Positions 10,313 to 19,929 of a DNA stretch of 64,000 nucleotides are shown here, piece by piece (the stretch's first letter is position 1; each line of letters opens with the position of its first letter). A program made the translations under genes and the position numbers. This DNA comes from Isoetes taiwanensis (Eukaryota > Streptophyta > Lycopodiopsida > Isoetales > Isoetaceae), in NCBI GenBank assembly GCA_021234155.1, contig JAJEKV010000034.1, forward strand, positions 7,300,028 to 7,364,027. Reading direction: 5' to 3'. The notes beneath the pieces are model-generated. The model was not told where the DNA came from and did no database searches. It saw nothing but the letters and a program-made list of their open reading frames with translations.

Positions 10313-10367
10313 GATTTGAACCAATGACTTTGTAGTTTCCAAACAAAGCCTTTACCAATTATCCACC
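10313..10367 (-). repeat. tRNA-derived SINE head or tRNA-like relic
   Basis: On the minus strand it starts GGTGGATAATTGGTAAAGGC, an A-box-like element, and ends with TGGTTCAAATC, a good RNA polymerase III B box. The spacing is that of a tRNA. The acceptor stem cannot close, so it is not a working tRNA gene. Similar heads occur at 52097, 52254 and 57040. Confidence 0.5.
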
Positions 10368-11289
10368 ATATACATTCTTAACATTTATCTCAACGTTTAG
10401 ACTTTTTATGTTAAACTCTTTGTTTTTTTCTTTTTTCTTCCCCTTTTTTTTTTTTTTTCGCTACTACTAAATGCTTGCTACGGCCGGCGGTTAGGGTATG
10501 GTGCAACGAAGGCAGACAGAAGGGTTAGGCAGCTGTGGGAGATGATTAGGGTCGGATTTTGTCTTGCAGGTCCGTGAATGGAGATGGCGGTTCAGGGTGA
10601 GGCAGAAAGGCAAACAAAGTTATGGCAGTATGATTTATGGCCTGGGCGAATCAACCGATTCCTCACCTCTATTTTTGTTTTTTTTCAAGTTCCATCTTTA
10701 ACAGAGGCGGTTTTTTTTTGGCAGAAGAATAGCGACTATGGCTGATGATTAGGGCTTCGGATTTCTTAGGCAGTGTCTTCTTGAACTAGGGCAGCGTGTA
10801 TATCATTAGAATTAGAGCAAAAAGACCAATTTTTCTTTGCAGGGATTGTAAACACAGATCATAGAGGCTATGGTGCCATATTGTCTTGTTTGTAGAGCTT
10901 TCAGAATAATGACACGTACTGTCTCAAACAAAACAAGGTAAGTATTACCGCTACACTCTGTAGCTTTCTTTCTGATAAATTTCTTGTGCTTTGTTTCTTA
11001 TAAATTTTAGGAACTCCAGCATGTTGGGTCCCTACAAAAGTTGAAAAAGAAACTTTGTTCAATATGACACTTCTGTGCGATTCATTCTTGGAATCCAGAA
11101 TTGTTTTGTAACAAATGTTTTGGACAAATATGCTCCTTTCCTCTCTTTCTTATGCACAAGACAAGAATGTGCTTTACAGATTTTTAGATTTATGCAATGT
11201 ATAATGTTTGTTCTGGAAACCATTTGAGTTTATATAAATATAGAGATTTGAACTCTATATCTTGGATTGATCAATACAAGAAATCAATC
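10368..11289. other. Intergenic stretch without recognisable gene
   Basis: Contains a T-rich tract at 10425-10460 and a GC-richer piece at 10480-10620. A TATATAAATATA element lies at about 11231-11242. No ORF over 60 codons that looks real. Confidence 0.4.
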
Positions 11290-11955
11290 TTGGCCCGAAG
11301 GCCTTCATCAACACACAAACTAAGACACTTAACTCCGTCTCTCACCCAGAATTAAGATAATCAAAAGCACACTTACATCCACACTTACATTACAAGAACA
11401 TCACAAAAGATACTCAAACTGCACTTCTTTATTGAAATTGACAAGATACAACAAGAACACCCACATGATCATGGTCTTCAACTAATGATCTCTCTCTCAC
11501 TCCATACATGATCCCCTTTAGTCATGTAAAATGCCTATTTATAAACAAGAATGGTCTAGGTGGCAATGACATGGTAGTGATGTGGCACATGACATGGACC
11601 AAGGGTAGTTTTTGTGTTTCTTCTTTGTGCCTTTACCCATGGATCAATGACATGGCAATGATGTGGGAGGATCACTGACATGGACCAATAGGAATATGAA
11701 TAACATTTGATGATGTGGACCCATGCCAATAATGATAGTGTCTTCAAATTTAATAGCCATAGTGCTAATGCATTCAAAGGGTGGAAAACCCCTAACATAT
11801 TTCCCCCAAACTTTTGATGAGAACCTCGGTTCTCATCACTCTTCCCAATGGAATGTTTGATTTTTACTTTGGGTTTTGGTTCTTGTTGAAGCAAGGTGCC
11901 ATAATGAATAAGCATATTTTTCTTTGTCAAGAAATCATCTATAAAGTTTCCTTGT
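11290..11955 (-). mobile_element. Fragment of the gag-only element (LTR plus polypurine tract)
   Basis: Aligns without gaps to 8237-8902 at a constant offset of 3053 and differs at only a few bases (for example CATGATCCCC for CATGACCCCC). It holds most of the LTR (to 11797), the polypurine tract and about 150 bases of internal sequence. It lacks the last 47 bases of U5, and its internal side stops where the next LTR begins. This is a recent duplicate or a truncated second copy. Confidence 0.75.
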
Positions 11956-12869
11956 TGGTCACAAACTCTCACTTTGATAACATATAGATTCTCATCTAAG
12001 AAATAAGCTTGAAACATTCCAATAATCATTCAAGTAGAATGAGAACTCACCCAAGCACTCTCCAAATATGCACTCCAATTCACCTCAGAAGCCTCTTCCG
12101 TTGCTTGGATCTCTACAGAAGTTGCTAGATATGAGCAAATTGATTAGAATGGATTAAAATGCAATGCATTTGCCGTAAATAGGATCAGAATCAATGAGAT
12201 TTCTCACCAGGAGGACCTGTGGCAGCCATGATAAAAGCTTTGAACCGAAAGCCACGGGCAGAAAACCCGAGCAAATTGATGCTCTCTAATCCAAAACGAC
12301 CCATTTAGGGTCTCGAAAACCGTTGCACTTAGGTGCGGCAAGAAGTTCTGGTCAAAACGGTTGCAAGCCGCTTGACCCAATTCGATTTTGCTTACGTTCT
12401 TGCTTAATTAGGTTTTCTTAATGAAATTTGCTTAAGACATTCATTATTGTTTAGCCCTTATTATATTATTACGTGAGGGAGACAAAATGCATTTGAAAAC
12501 ACATGAACAATATTACGACAACAACCTCTTCTATTCAAATCTCCCTAAAAACAACAACGTACTTGCTCCTTATATAGTTTCAACAAACAATCTCCACCGT
12601 TCATAGTTTTGCCACATGGCGCAAGCACAATAACTTCAACCTTTAAATATTAAAGTCTACTTTTAAATTCCAACTTCTAACATCTACTTTATCCTAGTAA
12701 CTTCAATAGTCATTTTCATAATTCAGAAACCTAAGTGCGATGTCGTTTGAAGTGCCGATCTTCATCACGTTCGTCGTCTTCATCTAGATCGAACATGGCC
12801 TCTAACACCGCATTCTCAGCTTCCTCGGTTGCTTGCGTCTCCACATCTTCCTCTTTGTTTCTCTTATCA
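11956..12869 (-). repeat. 3' LTR of the large Ty3/gypsy element
   Basis: In plus view it matches 22333-23246 base for base over most of its length. Differences cluster near 12245-12265, 12315 and 12357. The outer end reads TGGTCACA where the other copy has TGTTAACA. A minus-strand TATATAAGG box lies near 12570. The first 135 bases in the minus direction encode the end of the 676-codon ORF. Confidence 0.88.
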
Positions 12870-14761
12870 TTATTCCCCATTTTTGTGGAGAGCAATCGCT
12901 CTCCACCTTCACGCAGCATCAGCAAGTGAACATGCCTGTAATTCTGGTAGAATGTATAAATCTCTTTTCGTCGCTTACCCTGGGCTGCAGCTTTAGGATC
13001 AGAATATGCCGAAGAAGCATTAATGAGAAATCCTGTTTCAGCCATCTTCTCAAATAAAGCAATAAGTAAAGATGGTAAATGATTTGCCTTCAAGAATAGC
13101 GCAGTGTCCATCTTTGTTTTCCTGCAAGACAAGTTTGGATTGATATTGATCAATGTGTCCTTAGCACTAGCATGTGGAGTGATGATAATTTCCAGCAACT
13201 TAGCAAATTTTGCCGCTTCAAAAACAATTGGGTCTGGACTGAACTGTGCTGTTTTCACAAAAGCTTGTAAATTATGAACTATGGTTCTTGTATCAGACCA
13301 ATCTTGACCAGGAATTATAACCCAATTGGATTTGTTTTCAGTCAAGGGAAACCTGCGTCGGAACCTAGGATCAAAGTTAGCACTGTTTTGCAAAGCTGCT
13401 GGTGCATTCTGGAAGTAAGTAGATGTCTCAGGATCAGCTAAGAAATTCTTCCTCCACTCACCAGAAGTAGCAGGTTTATATAATGGTAGAGACAAGAAAC
13501 TTTCAGGACATGCAACGACAGATTTTAATGGCGATGTTTGCAGGTCAGCAACCTTAGCTCTAAGTCTCATATTTTCAGATTTTACCTCATCAAGGGTTTT
13601 GACAAGCTTTTGGGATTTCTCCCGGAAATTAGCTTTTTGCTGCTCAAATTGTTGAATGATAGCATTTGCACGATCAGCTTGCTGCTGGACATTAGTACAT
13701 TTAAAAGCAAAAAGCTCAGCATCTTCTTTCTTGGTTTGAAGTTCAACTTCTAAACTTGTAATCTTGGTAAGAAGAACAGTATTTTGCTGCTGTAAATCAG
13801 CAATCTGTGTGTCCTTTTCAGCTGTTATCTCTTCAATAAACTTTTGTTGGATGTTGAAAAACTGAAGGATCTTTTGATTGACTAATTCCTGAGGCTCTTG
13901 AGGTACGGTTTGGACATGGAAAACTGCCTCAGCTGGTGCTTCTTGTGGCTGAATCATCTCTACTGGTGTATCTTCCTGTTCACATGAAAGATAGTCAAAA
14001 ATAAGTTGTAAGTGAACTTTACATAATTGAGCACATGGGCTGCTTTCAAACCGATTGCCTAAAGCATAAACAAGTTGGGAATGAACAACCATGGCCCAAG
14101 GAATTTCTAAACCATGTATGGCTTGAAAAATATAAGCAAACCATCTATTAGCAGAATATGAAGTTAAGGATGTTAATTTTGCATTCAAATGTGCTAGCAA
14201 ACTCTTATATTGTGGCAGCGCATCCTTGATGTTGTATCCTTGATCTTCTTGCTTGATTCCATACTTTTGCCAAGCTACAAATTGATGAACTAAAATGGCG
14301 GGAGCATTGGGTAACTTTAAAGCCTTTTCCACCAATGATGGTGTCAATTGGATCGAATCAGTTGATTGAGTGAATCCATAATACGTGCTAGGGTCATAGG
14401 AAGTAAGAAATTCTGAAATTAAGCCCTCTGATGGTATAGGCATAGAAATACACACAAAGGACATTAATTTTGCTTTTTCTAATAGTGTAATAGCATTATG
14501 ATCCAGTTTGGGTAATGTAGGATTGAGAGAAAATGATCTTTTGCAAGAACCTTTTGGAATAATTGGAATAAGAAACTGGCGCCTCCAAGATCTTTTTTGG
14601 AGTTGATATCGTGTCCTACTTTGCTCTTTAACAAGGTTGTTATAAAATAATCTTCCTCGTTTCATAATCTGTTCACCTTGTACTATGCAAAACAGAATTT
14701 TATGTGGGGGCCAAAATCCCAAATGATATAAAGCATTCATAAATTGGACTTCAGAAATCAA
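12731..14761 (-). CDS. 676-codon ORF of unknown function reading into the 3' LTR
   Basis: An intact frame, same strand as gag-pol but 2 kb downstream of integrase. Residues 1-270 form a globular region with LTSYSANRWFAYIFQAIHGL and FESSPCAQLCKVHLQLIFDY, distantly reminiscent of the uncharacterised plant transposon protein domain found in Athila/Tat elements. About 290-425 is a long coiled coil (QIADLQQQNTVLLTKITSLE). About 430-620 is a second folded region. The C-terminus is highly acidic then basic (DLDEDDERDEDRHFKRHRT). There is no signal peptide or clear membrane segment, so a classical envelope protein is unlikely. The last ~46 residues are encoded across the polypurine tract and inside the LTR. 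Function unknown. Confidence 0.75.
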   Translation of the reverse strand: MISEVQFMNALYHLGFWPPHKILFCIVQGEQIMKRGRLFYNNLVKEQSRTRYQLQKRSWRRQFLIPIIPKGSCKRSFSLNPTLPKLDHNAITLLEKAKLMSFVCISMPIPSEGLISEFLTSYDPSTYYGFTQSTDSIQLTPSLVEKALKLPNAPAILVHQFVAWQKYGIKQEDQGYNIKDALPQYKSLLAHLNAKLTSLTSYSANRWFAYIFQAIHGLEIPWAMVVHSQLVYALGNRFESSPCAQLCKVHLQLIFDYLSCEQEDTPVEMIQPQEAPAEAVFHVQTVPQEPQELVNQKILQFFNIQQKFIEEITAEKDTQIADLQQQNTVLLTKITSLEVELQTKKEDAELFAFKCTNVQQQADRANAIIQQFEQQKANFREKSQKLVKTLDEVKSENMRLRAKVADLQTSPLKSVVACPESFLSLPLYKPATSGEWRKNFLADPETSTYFQNAPAALQNSANFDPRFRRRFPLTENKSNWVIIPGQDWSDTRTIVHNLQAFVKTAQFSPDPIVFEAAKFAKLLEIIITPHASAKDTLININPNLSCRKTKMDTALFLKANHLPSLLIALFEKMAETGFLINASSAYSDPKAAAQGKRRKEIYTFYQNYRHVHLLMLREGGERLLSTKMGNNDKRNKEEDVETQATEEAENAVLEAMFDLDEDDERDEDRHFKRHRT
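12868..12883 (-). other. Polypurine tract overlapping the 676-codon ORF
   Basis: Minus strand AAAAATGGGGAATAA lies just before the LTR start TGATAAGAG. The same bases are codons of the extra ORF (KMGNN). A replication primer and protein code therefore share this sequence. Confidence 0.6.
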
Positions 14762-16810
14762 ATTCCCACCATTGTTCCATGATTTCTTAGCATCTGTGGA
14801 TAAACATGGAGTGAAAAGTAACTTCAGAATACCATTCTGATTTTGAACTTGTTAGCACGCCAGCCTAACCAAGCCTGCAACCTTCCTTGCAATTCTAGCC
14901 TATCCACGTATCACCTCCACCTCATCAAAAACTGATGTGGCAATAGCTATCACCATTAGATCTTCATTTTGCAAGATCTAGGGCTATGAAAATTAGAAAA
15001 GGCCTAAAAATATATACGGAGAATAGAATGGGTGCCGATTCCTGCACCGCTTCTCTTCCCTGCTTTAATTTTCTCCTTCGGTCTGTCACTTTCCCTCTAG
15101 TTTTTTTTTCCCCTTCTCTATGTGCGGGAGTGGGCTTTTGCTTTCGTTTTTTTTTTTCCGTTTCTGGCATGCAGATATGACGAGCCAGTGCTCTTCCCTT
15201 TCGCTCAACAACCAGTGGCCATAGCCAAGGTTCTGCAGTCGGATACATCGGCCTATTGAAGCTGTTTCTTCGGCATTAGAATATGCAAGAGGTTATCTTG
15301 CTTCCTTCGTTTTTTTCTCTAACACTTTCTATTACAGGGTTTGATTTGGTTGGCCTGCGCTAACTCTAGAATGGCCAGTCATGTGACCGACCTGGAGGTT
15401 CTTTTGCAGGGTTTTGGCTCTGCCATGGCCGGCTATATGATTGGCCTCAATCCTTGCAAGGTCAACCTCAACTTGCTATGGCAATGCGTTTTTGACCGGC
15501 CTGCATTTTCAAATTCGCTGCTTGAATGCGGCTTTAAGAACCTCCACCAGAGTTCATGGCCGACCATGTGTTTTTCTTGATGTGTAATCTGTTTCTCCTG
15601 TTTTGCTGTAACATTTGATATTTTTAATCGTTTATTTAGTATAATCCTTGTTATTCTTGGGCTCTTCGTAATCTCCTGGCATGACCCACTTACTTTTGAA
15701 ATTGATCTTGATCTTGATTCCCTGATAAGCTCACTGGCTTGGCAGATCTGACATGACCTATTTAACCTTGAGCAGATTATCTAGGACTCATTCAACCTTT
15801 GAGCTGTCATCGAAATGTAATTTGCTGCCAAATATCCTATTTTCCTGATGGGCTTCCCTTAGCTTGGCAGTAAATTTGCTGCCAATTACCCTATTATCCT
15901 GATGGTCCACCTAGCTTGGTACGACCCTACAAATAGTTTTGTTTTTTGGAGCAGTTTTCTAATAAATGATTTGATGTGAATGGTAGGATAATAATTGTTG
16001 TCGCATTCATATATAGCCAGCACTTGATGCTAGCTTGATTGCTGAGCTAGACTTTTAAGGATTATCAGTAGTATTCATGTTTTCTGGCCAACATTTGGCA
16101 CTAAAATTTTAGGAGATTCAAGCCCATGTATTCTGTCTATCATCGTCTGTATCTCCTAACTTCTTGTTAAACTCTGGTTCTAATATATTTTCAATTCCAA
16201 GGCTCTCTGCCATATTCCATACTCTATTGGAAATTTCAATCTTATCTATATCTGTTATTTTTTAAGACCGTATCATGCCATGGCTTCCAGAAAAAGCTGC
16301 TCTGTGAATCTTGGTGAGTTTATACAAAATATCTTGGACTGCCAATTGTTTGTTTGTCCTTATTACTTGCTCTATGAGCTACATTCTCTTCAAACAAAAA
16401 GCTCGGCCCCTATCAAACCCCATCCGTTTCTTGTCGGTACTTTCTTGTCAGATCATTTTTGCTCTTTTTGGTGGTATGACATTATATTTGCAAGATGGTT
16501 TGGTAGTAAGGAATCCTGCAAAGAAATCTACCATGGAAATAGGGTTTGCATTGGGTATAGGTGGAACGTGCTTGCGCAGGATGATACTGAAGTCTGTGCA
16601 TCTGCATAAATCTCTGCTACCTCACGGGTTTCCTACAATGGAGTGATATGAAGAAAATCAAAGCCTGTGATGACCATAGGTTCGTGACAAAGCGCAGAAA
16701 AACATGGAGATCGTTTCTCTCTGGACCACATTTTCTTTAAAGACATTAGACAGAGGTACTTCCTCATTTAATTGTTATCGTATCCTTTACAGTCTATATG
16801 CAAGTTCAGT
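14762..16810. other. 2-kb non-coding interior of the large element
   Basis: Several stops in all frames; plus-strand ORFs of 79-111 codons occur (for example 16311-16646, with ALFGGMTLYLQDGLVVRNPA) but lack context and I do not recognise them. The stretch may be captured host sequence or an untranslated spacer. Tat-type elements often have long non-coding spacers between integrase and 3' LTR. Confidence 0.4.
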
Positions 16811-18220
16811 TTAGTTTATTGTTCTCTTTCTGCTCAATCTACCGAATCTGGAATCATAAAGTAGAACTTTTTGACCCTCTTCAAAATTTTTCAACTTTTG
16901 TCTTCGATCTTCCCAAGCTTTCCTCCGATGTTTTGCAACCTGTTGTGACCAAATTGATCTTTGTCGGTTCTTATCCAAAGCTTCCAGCTTGTATAGTCTA
17001 TTTTGTAAAGACTCTACATCACCTAATCTATGATGAATAGCAACCCGTAACGAAGGTGTTACAAATTCGAAAGGCATCACTGCCTCTATACCATATGCAA
17101 GCTGGAAAGGTGTGTGGCCTGTAACAGATTTATAGCTAGTTCGATATGCCCATAAAACTGCTGGAAGCTTAGCTTCCCAATCTATTCTTGATGATTCACA
17201 AACTTTTTTTAAGATTGTAGAAAGAACCTTATTCGTGGATTCTGCTTGGCCATTTGCACGGGGATAATATGGAGTGGACTTCCTGTGCATGATTAGGAAG
17301 TCTCGAGTGAGGATTTCCACCGTCTCATTAATAAAATGTCCACCACGGTCTGATACCAATTCGATTGGGCAGCCAAATCTAGTGATAACTTGCTGATATA
17401 ACACTTTAGCAACGCTTCGAGCCGTGTTATCTTTCAAAGCTCGAGCCTCAGCCCATTTCGTATGGTAGTCTGTTAGAACAAGAATGTATTGTGCCCGTGT
17501 CCGAACTGCCGGTGGAGAGATTGGGCCTACAAAATCCATTCCCCATTTTTCAAATGGTCCAAGGGGCATAATTGGATTGAGTGGCATATAACCTCGTTGA
17601 GATGGCTTACCAATTCTTTGGCAAATATCGCAGGTCTTGGCAAAGAGATAAACATCTTTAAACAATGTGGGCCACCAAAAACCAGATTGTAAAACCTTTC
17701 TTGCTGTTAAATCAGCAGAGAAGTGGCCACCTCCTATTCCCTCATGAGCTTCACGTACAATATCATGAGTTTCGTGAGGTAATACACACCTTCGCAACAC
17801 ATAATCTTTGCCTCTTTTATATAAGTTTCCTGAAATCAAAACATATGGCTGAACTTTGCGCAAGAAATCACGTCTTTGGACAACGTCCATTTGTTCGGAA
17901 AATTTTCCACTTGTAAGATATTCAGCAATGCCTGCATACCATGGAGGTATTGCATTAACTTGAAATAGTTTCACATCTGGTAAATCATCATGAATTCCAG
18001 TCGGTTCCTCACCATTTGGCAATCTGGACAAATGGTCAGGAATGGTGTGGGCAGAACCTGGCTTAAGAACAATTTGAAAGTTAAACTCTTGTAATATAAG
18101 TAGCCATCGTGTTATCCGTCCAGTTGCACATGGTTTATTGATCAAGTACAATAAGGCCTGATGGTCAACATAAAAGATGAACCTATTTCCAAGTAAATAG
18201 TGATTTAAACTTTTGCACAA
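16811..18220 (-). CDS. RNase H C-terminus and integrase (second pol frame)
   Basis: 469 codons. It begins in the RNase H tail (RFIFYVDHQALLYLINKP). The integrase zinc region follows (HEGIGGGHF ... CDICQRIG), then the catalytic core with VLTDYHTKWAEA, ELVSDRGGHFINE and RANGQAESTNKVL supplying D, D and E. The C-terminal part has KNFEEGQKVLLYDSR. It overlaps the preceding pol frame by 16 bases and is displaced by -1. A single lost A in the AAAA run near 18212 would explain the break. The integrase itself looks complete and all catalytic residues are present. Confidence 0.9.
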   Translation of the reverse strand: MCKSLNHYLLGNRFIFYVDHQALLYLINKPCATGRITRWLLILQEFNFQIVLKPGSAHTIPDHLSRLPNGEEPTGIHDDLPDVKLFQVNAIPPWYAGIAEYLTSGKFSEQMDVVQRRDFLRKVQPYVLISGNLYKRGKDYVLRRCVLPHETHDIVREAHEGIGGGHFSADLTARKVLQSGFWWPTLFKDVYLFAKTCDICQRIGKPSQRGYMPLNPIMPLGPFEKWGMDFVGPISPPAVRTRAQYILVLTDYHTKWAEARALKDNTARSVAKVLYQQVITRFGCPIELVSDRGGHFINETVEILTRDFLIMHRKSTPYYPRANGQAESTNKVLSTILKKVCESSRIDWEAKLPAVLWAYRTSYKSVTGHTPFQLAYGIEAVMPFEFVTPSLRVAIHHRLGDVESLQNRLYKLEALDKNRQRSIWSQQVAKHRRKAWEDRRQKLKNFEEGQKVLLYDSRFGRLSRKRTIN

Positions 18221-19929
18221 AGATAAACCATTGCAAGTGCTTCCCTTTCTGTTGTGGAATAATTCCTTTCCGCTTGATTAAGCTGCTTGCTAGCATAGTG
18301 AATAGGTTGGTCTCTAGAACCATCTTGTTGTTGCGTTAGCACAACACCAACTGCTGTTTTAGATGCGTCCGTATGGACGTGGAATTCTTTATCCCATACA
18401 GGCGTAACTAAGATAGGCGCTTTTGCTAGAATCATTTTAAGCTTTTGGAAAGCGTCTTGACATTCTGATGTCCATTTAAATTCTGTTTTTACACCTGTAA
18501 GCTTATTCAATGGAGATGCAATTTGTGCGATATTTTCTCCAAACTTTCTGTAATAATTGATCTTCCCCAAGAATCTCTTTAGTTGGGTAATATTACTTGG
18601 TGGTGGCATCTCCAAAATAACTTTTATTTTGTCTGGGTCTGTAAGTAATCCTTCCTTGCATACTATATGACCAAGTAAAATACCATGTCCAACAAGGAAA
18701 ACACACTTATCAGGATTCAAAGACACTCCATACTGCCGGCATCTTTCAAAACATTTCCGGAGCTTAGTTAAATGGTCACCCCAATCACTATAAACTGTGA
18801 AATCATCAAGGAATATCTCCATGAAATTTCCAATGTAACCCTTGAAGATTTGTAACATTACTCGTTGAAATATGGAAGGTGCATTGCTAAGCCCAAAGGG
18901 CATTACACAATATGCATAAGTGCCAAATTGGGTGATAAATGTGGTTTTGAGCTGATCATCTGGGTGAATACGTACTTGGTTGTATCCACTAAACCCATCT
19001 AAGAATGAAAAACATTCATTCCCAGCTACATTCTCTAAAACTTGGTCTGTGAATGGTAAAGGAAAGTGATCCTTTTCGGTGACTGCATTAAGTCTTCTAA
19101 AATCCACGCATATGCGCAATTTTCCATTCTTCTTTTTTACAATGACAATAGGGGACACCCACTCGCTTATTTCAACCTCGTAAATAAAGCCCACTTCCAA
19201 AAGATTGTCAATTTCAGTTTTGACACTAAGAGCATAGTTTGGATTCATACGATAAGCCCGTTGATAAATGGGTTTAGCATTAGCCATTAATGGAATACGC
19301 ATTTGGCAAACTTGGGGATCTATACCACGCAAATCATGGTAACTCCATGCAAAAACATCTCTATATTCTTGTAAGAGATGTGTGGCCTCTTGAAGCAAAG
19401 TTGGTGGTAGATGTGCACCAACTCTAATCAACTTCTTTTGTTCTTCCGTTCCAAGATTGATCTCTTGTACTTCTGGAGTACCTAAATAAGGAATTAAGTT
19501 ATTCCCTTGCAATGTGTGAGCTGGTTGGGGCTGTAAAACCATAGTACCCTGATGTACTTGTGTAAATTTAGTGGGATAATCTGTCACCTGTTCCACCATA
19601 TAACAGGTTTGTGAATCTAGTGGGGGCTGATCTTCTTCCGACACTTCCATATTAAAATTGTCTTCTTCATTTGGTTCTTCGAAAATATTTTGCTCATTAA
19701 ACTCTTGGGAGTCTATACATAGACGAAGCTTCCCATTCTTTTTCTTAACAACCTGTACCTCTGGGGAGATTGTCAGGCCATCATGTACTTGTTCAATCAT
19801 GAAACAAGTTTCTGATTCAGAGGTATATTCTTCAAATTCAGTAATGTTAAAAAAATTCTCATCTTCATCTTCCTCATCATAGATTCCCTCTTCTTCCTCA
19901 CTATCAGAAAAGGACATTTCATCACCCAA
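18205..19929 (-). CDS. Reverse transcriptase and RNase H (first pol frame)
   Basis: 574 codons. An acidic N-terminal linker (1-100) precedes RT at about 180-420: FLDGFSGYNQVRI (catalytic Asp), MPFGLSNAPSIFQRVM and the box EIFLDDFTVYSD at 371-382. RNase H starts with FHVHTDASKTAVGVVL. The frame begins overlapping the gag-protease stop by eight bases; the first ATG is five codons in. It ends prematurely at TAA within RNase H because of a frameshift. The linker contains a partial copy of an RT motif (residues 59-78), described as a finding. Confidence 0.9.
   Translation of the reverse strand: MGDEMSFSDSEEEEGIYDEEDEDENFFNITEFEEYTSESETCFMIEQVHDGLTISPEVQVVKKKNGKLRLCIDSQEFNEQNIFEEPNEEDNFNMEVSEEDQPPLDSQTCYMVEQVTDYPTKFTQVHQGTMVLQPQPAHTLQGNNLIPYLGTPEVQEINLGTEEQKKLIRVGAHLPPTLLQEATHLLQEYRDVFAWSYHDLRGIDPQVCQMRIPLMANAKPIYQRAYRMNPNYALSVKTEIDNLLEVGFIYEVEISEWVSPIVIVKKKNGKLRICVDFRRLNAVTEKDHFPLPFTDQVLENVAGNECFSFLDGFSGYNQVRIHPDDQLKTTFITQFGTYAYCVMPFGLSNAPSIFQRVMLQIFKGYIGNFMEIFLDDFTVYSDWGDHLTKLRKCFERCRQYGVSLNPDKCVFLVGHGILLGHIVCKEGLLTDPDKIKVILEMPPPSNITQLKRFLGKINYYRKFGENIAQIASPLNKLTGVKTEFKWTSECQDAFQKLKMILAKAPILVTPVWDKEFHVHTDASKTAVGVVLTQQQDGSRDQPIHYASKQLNQAERNYSTTEREALAMVYLCAKV

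Noticed and set aside
18205-18220. TTTAAAT as a -1 ribosomal slippery site in pol
   Set aside because: It is not in register with the upstream frame, so it would not work in the usual way. A lost A is simpler.
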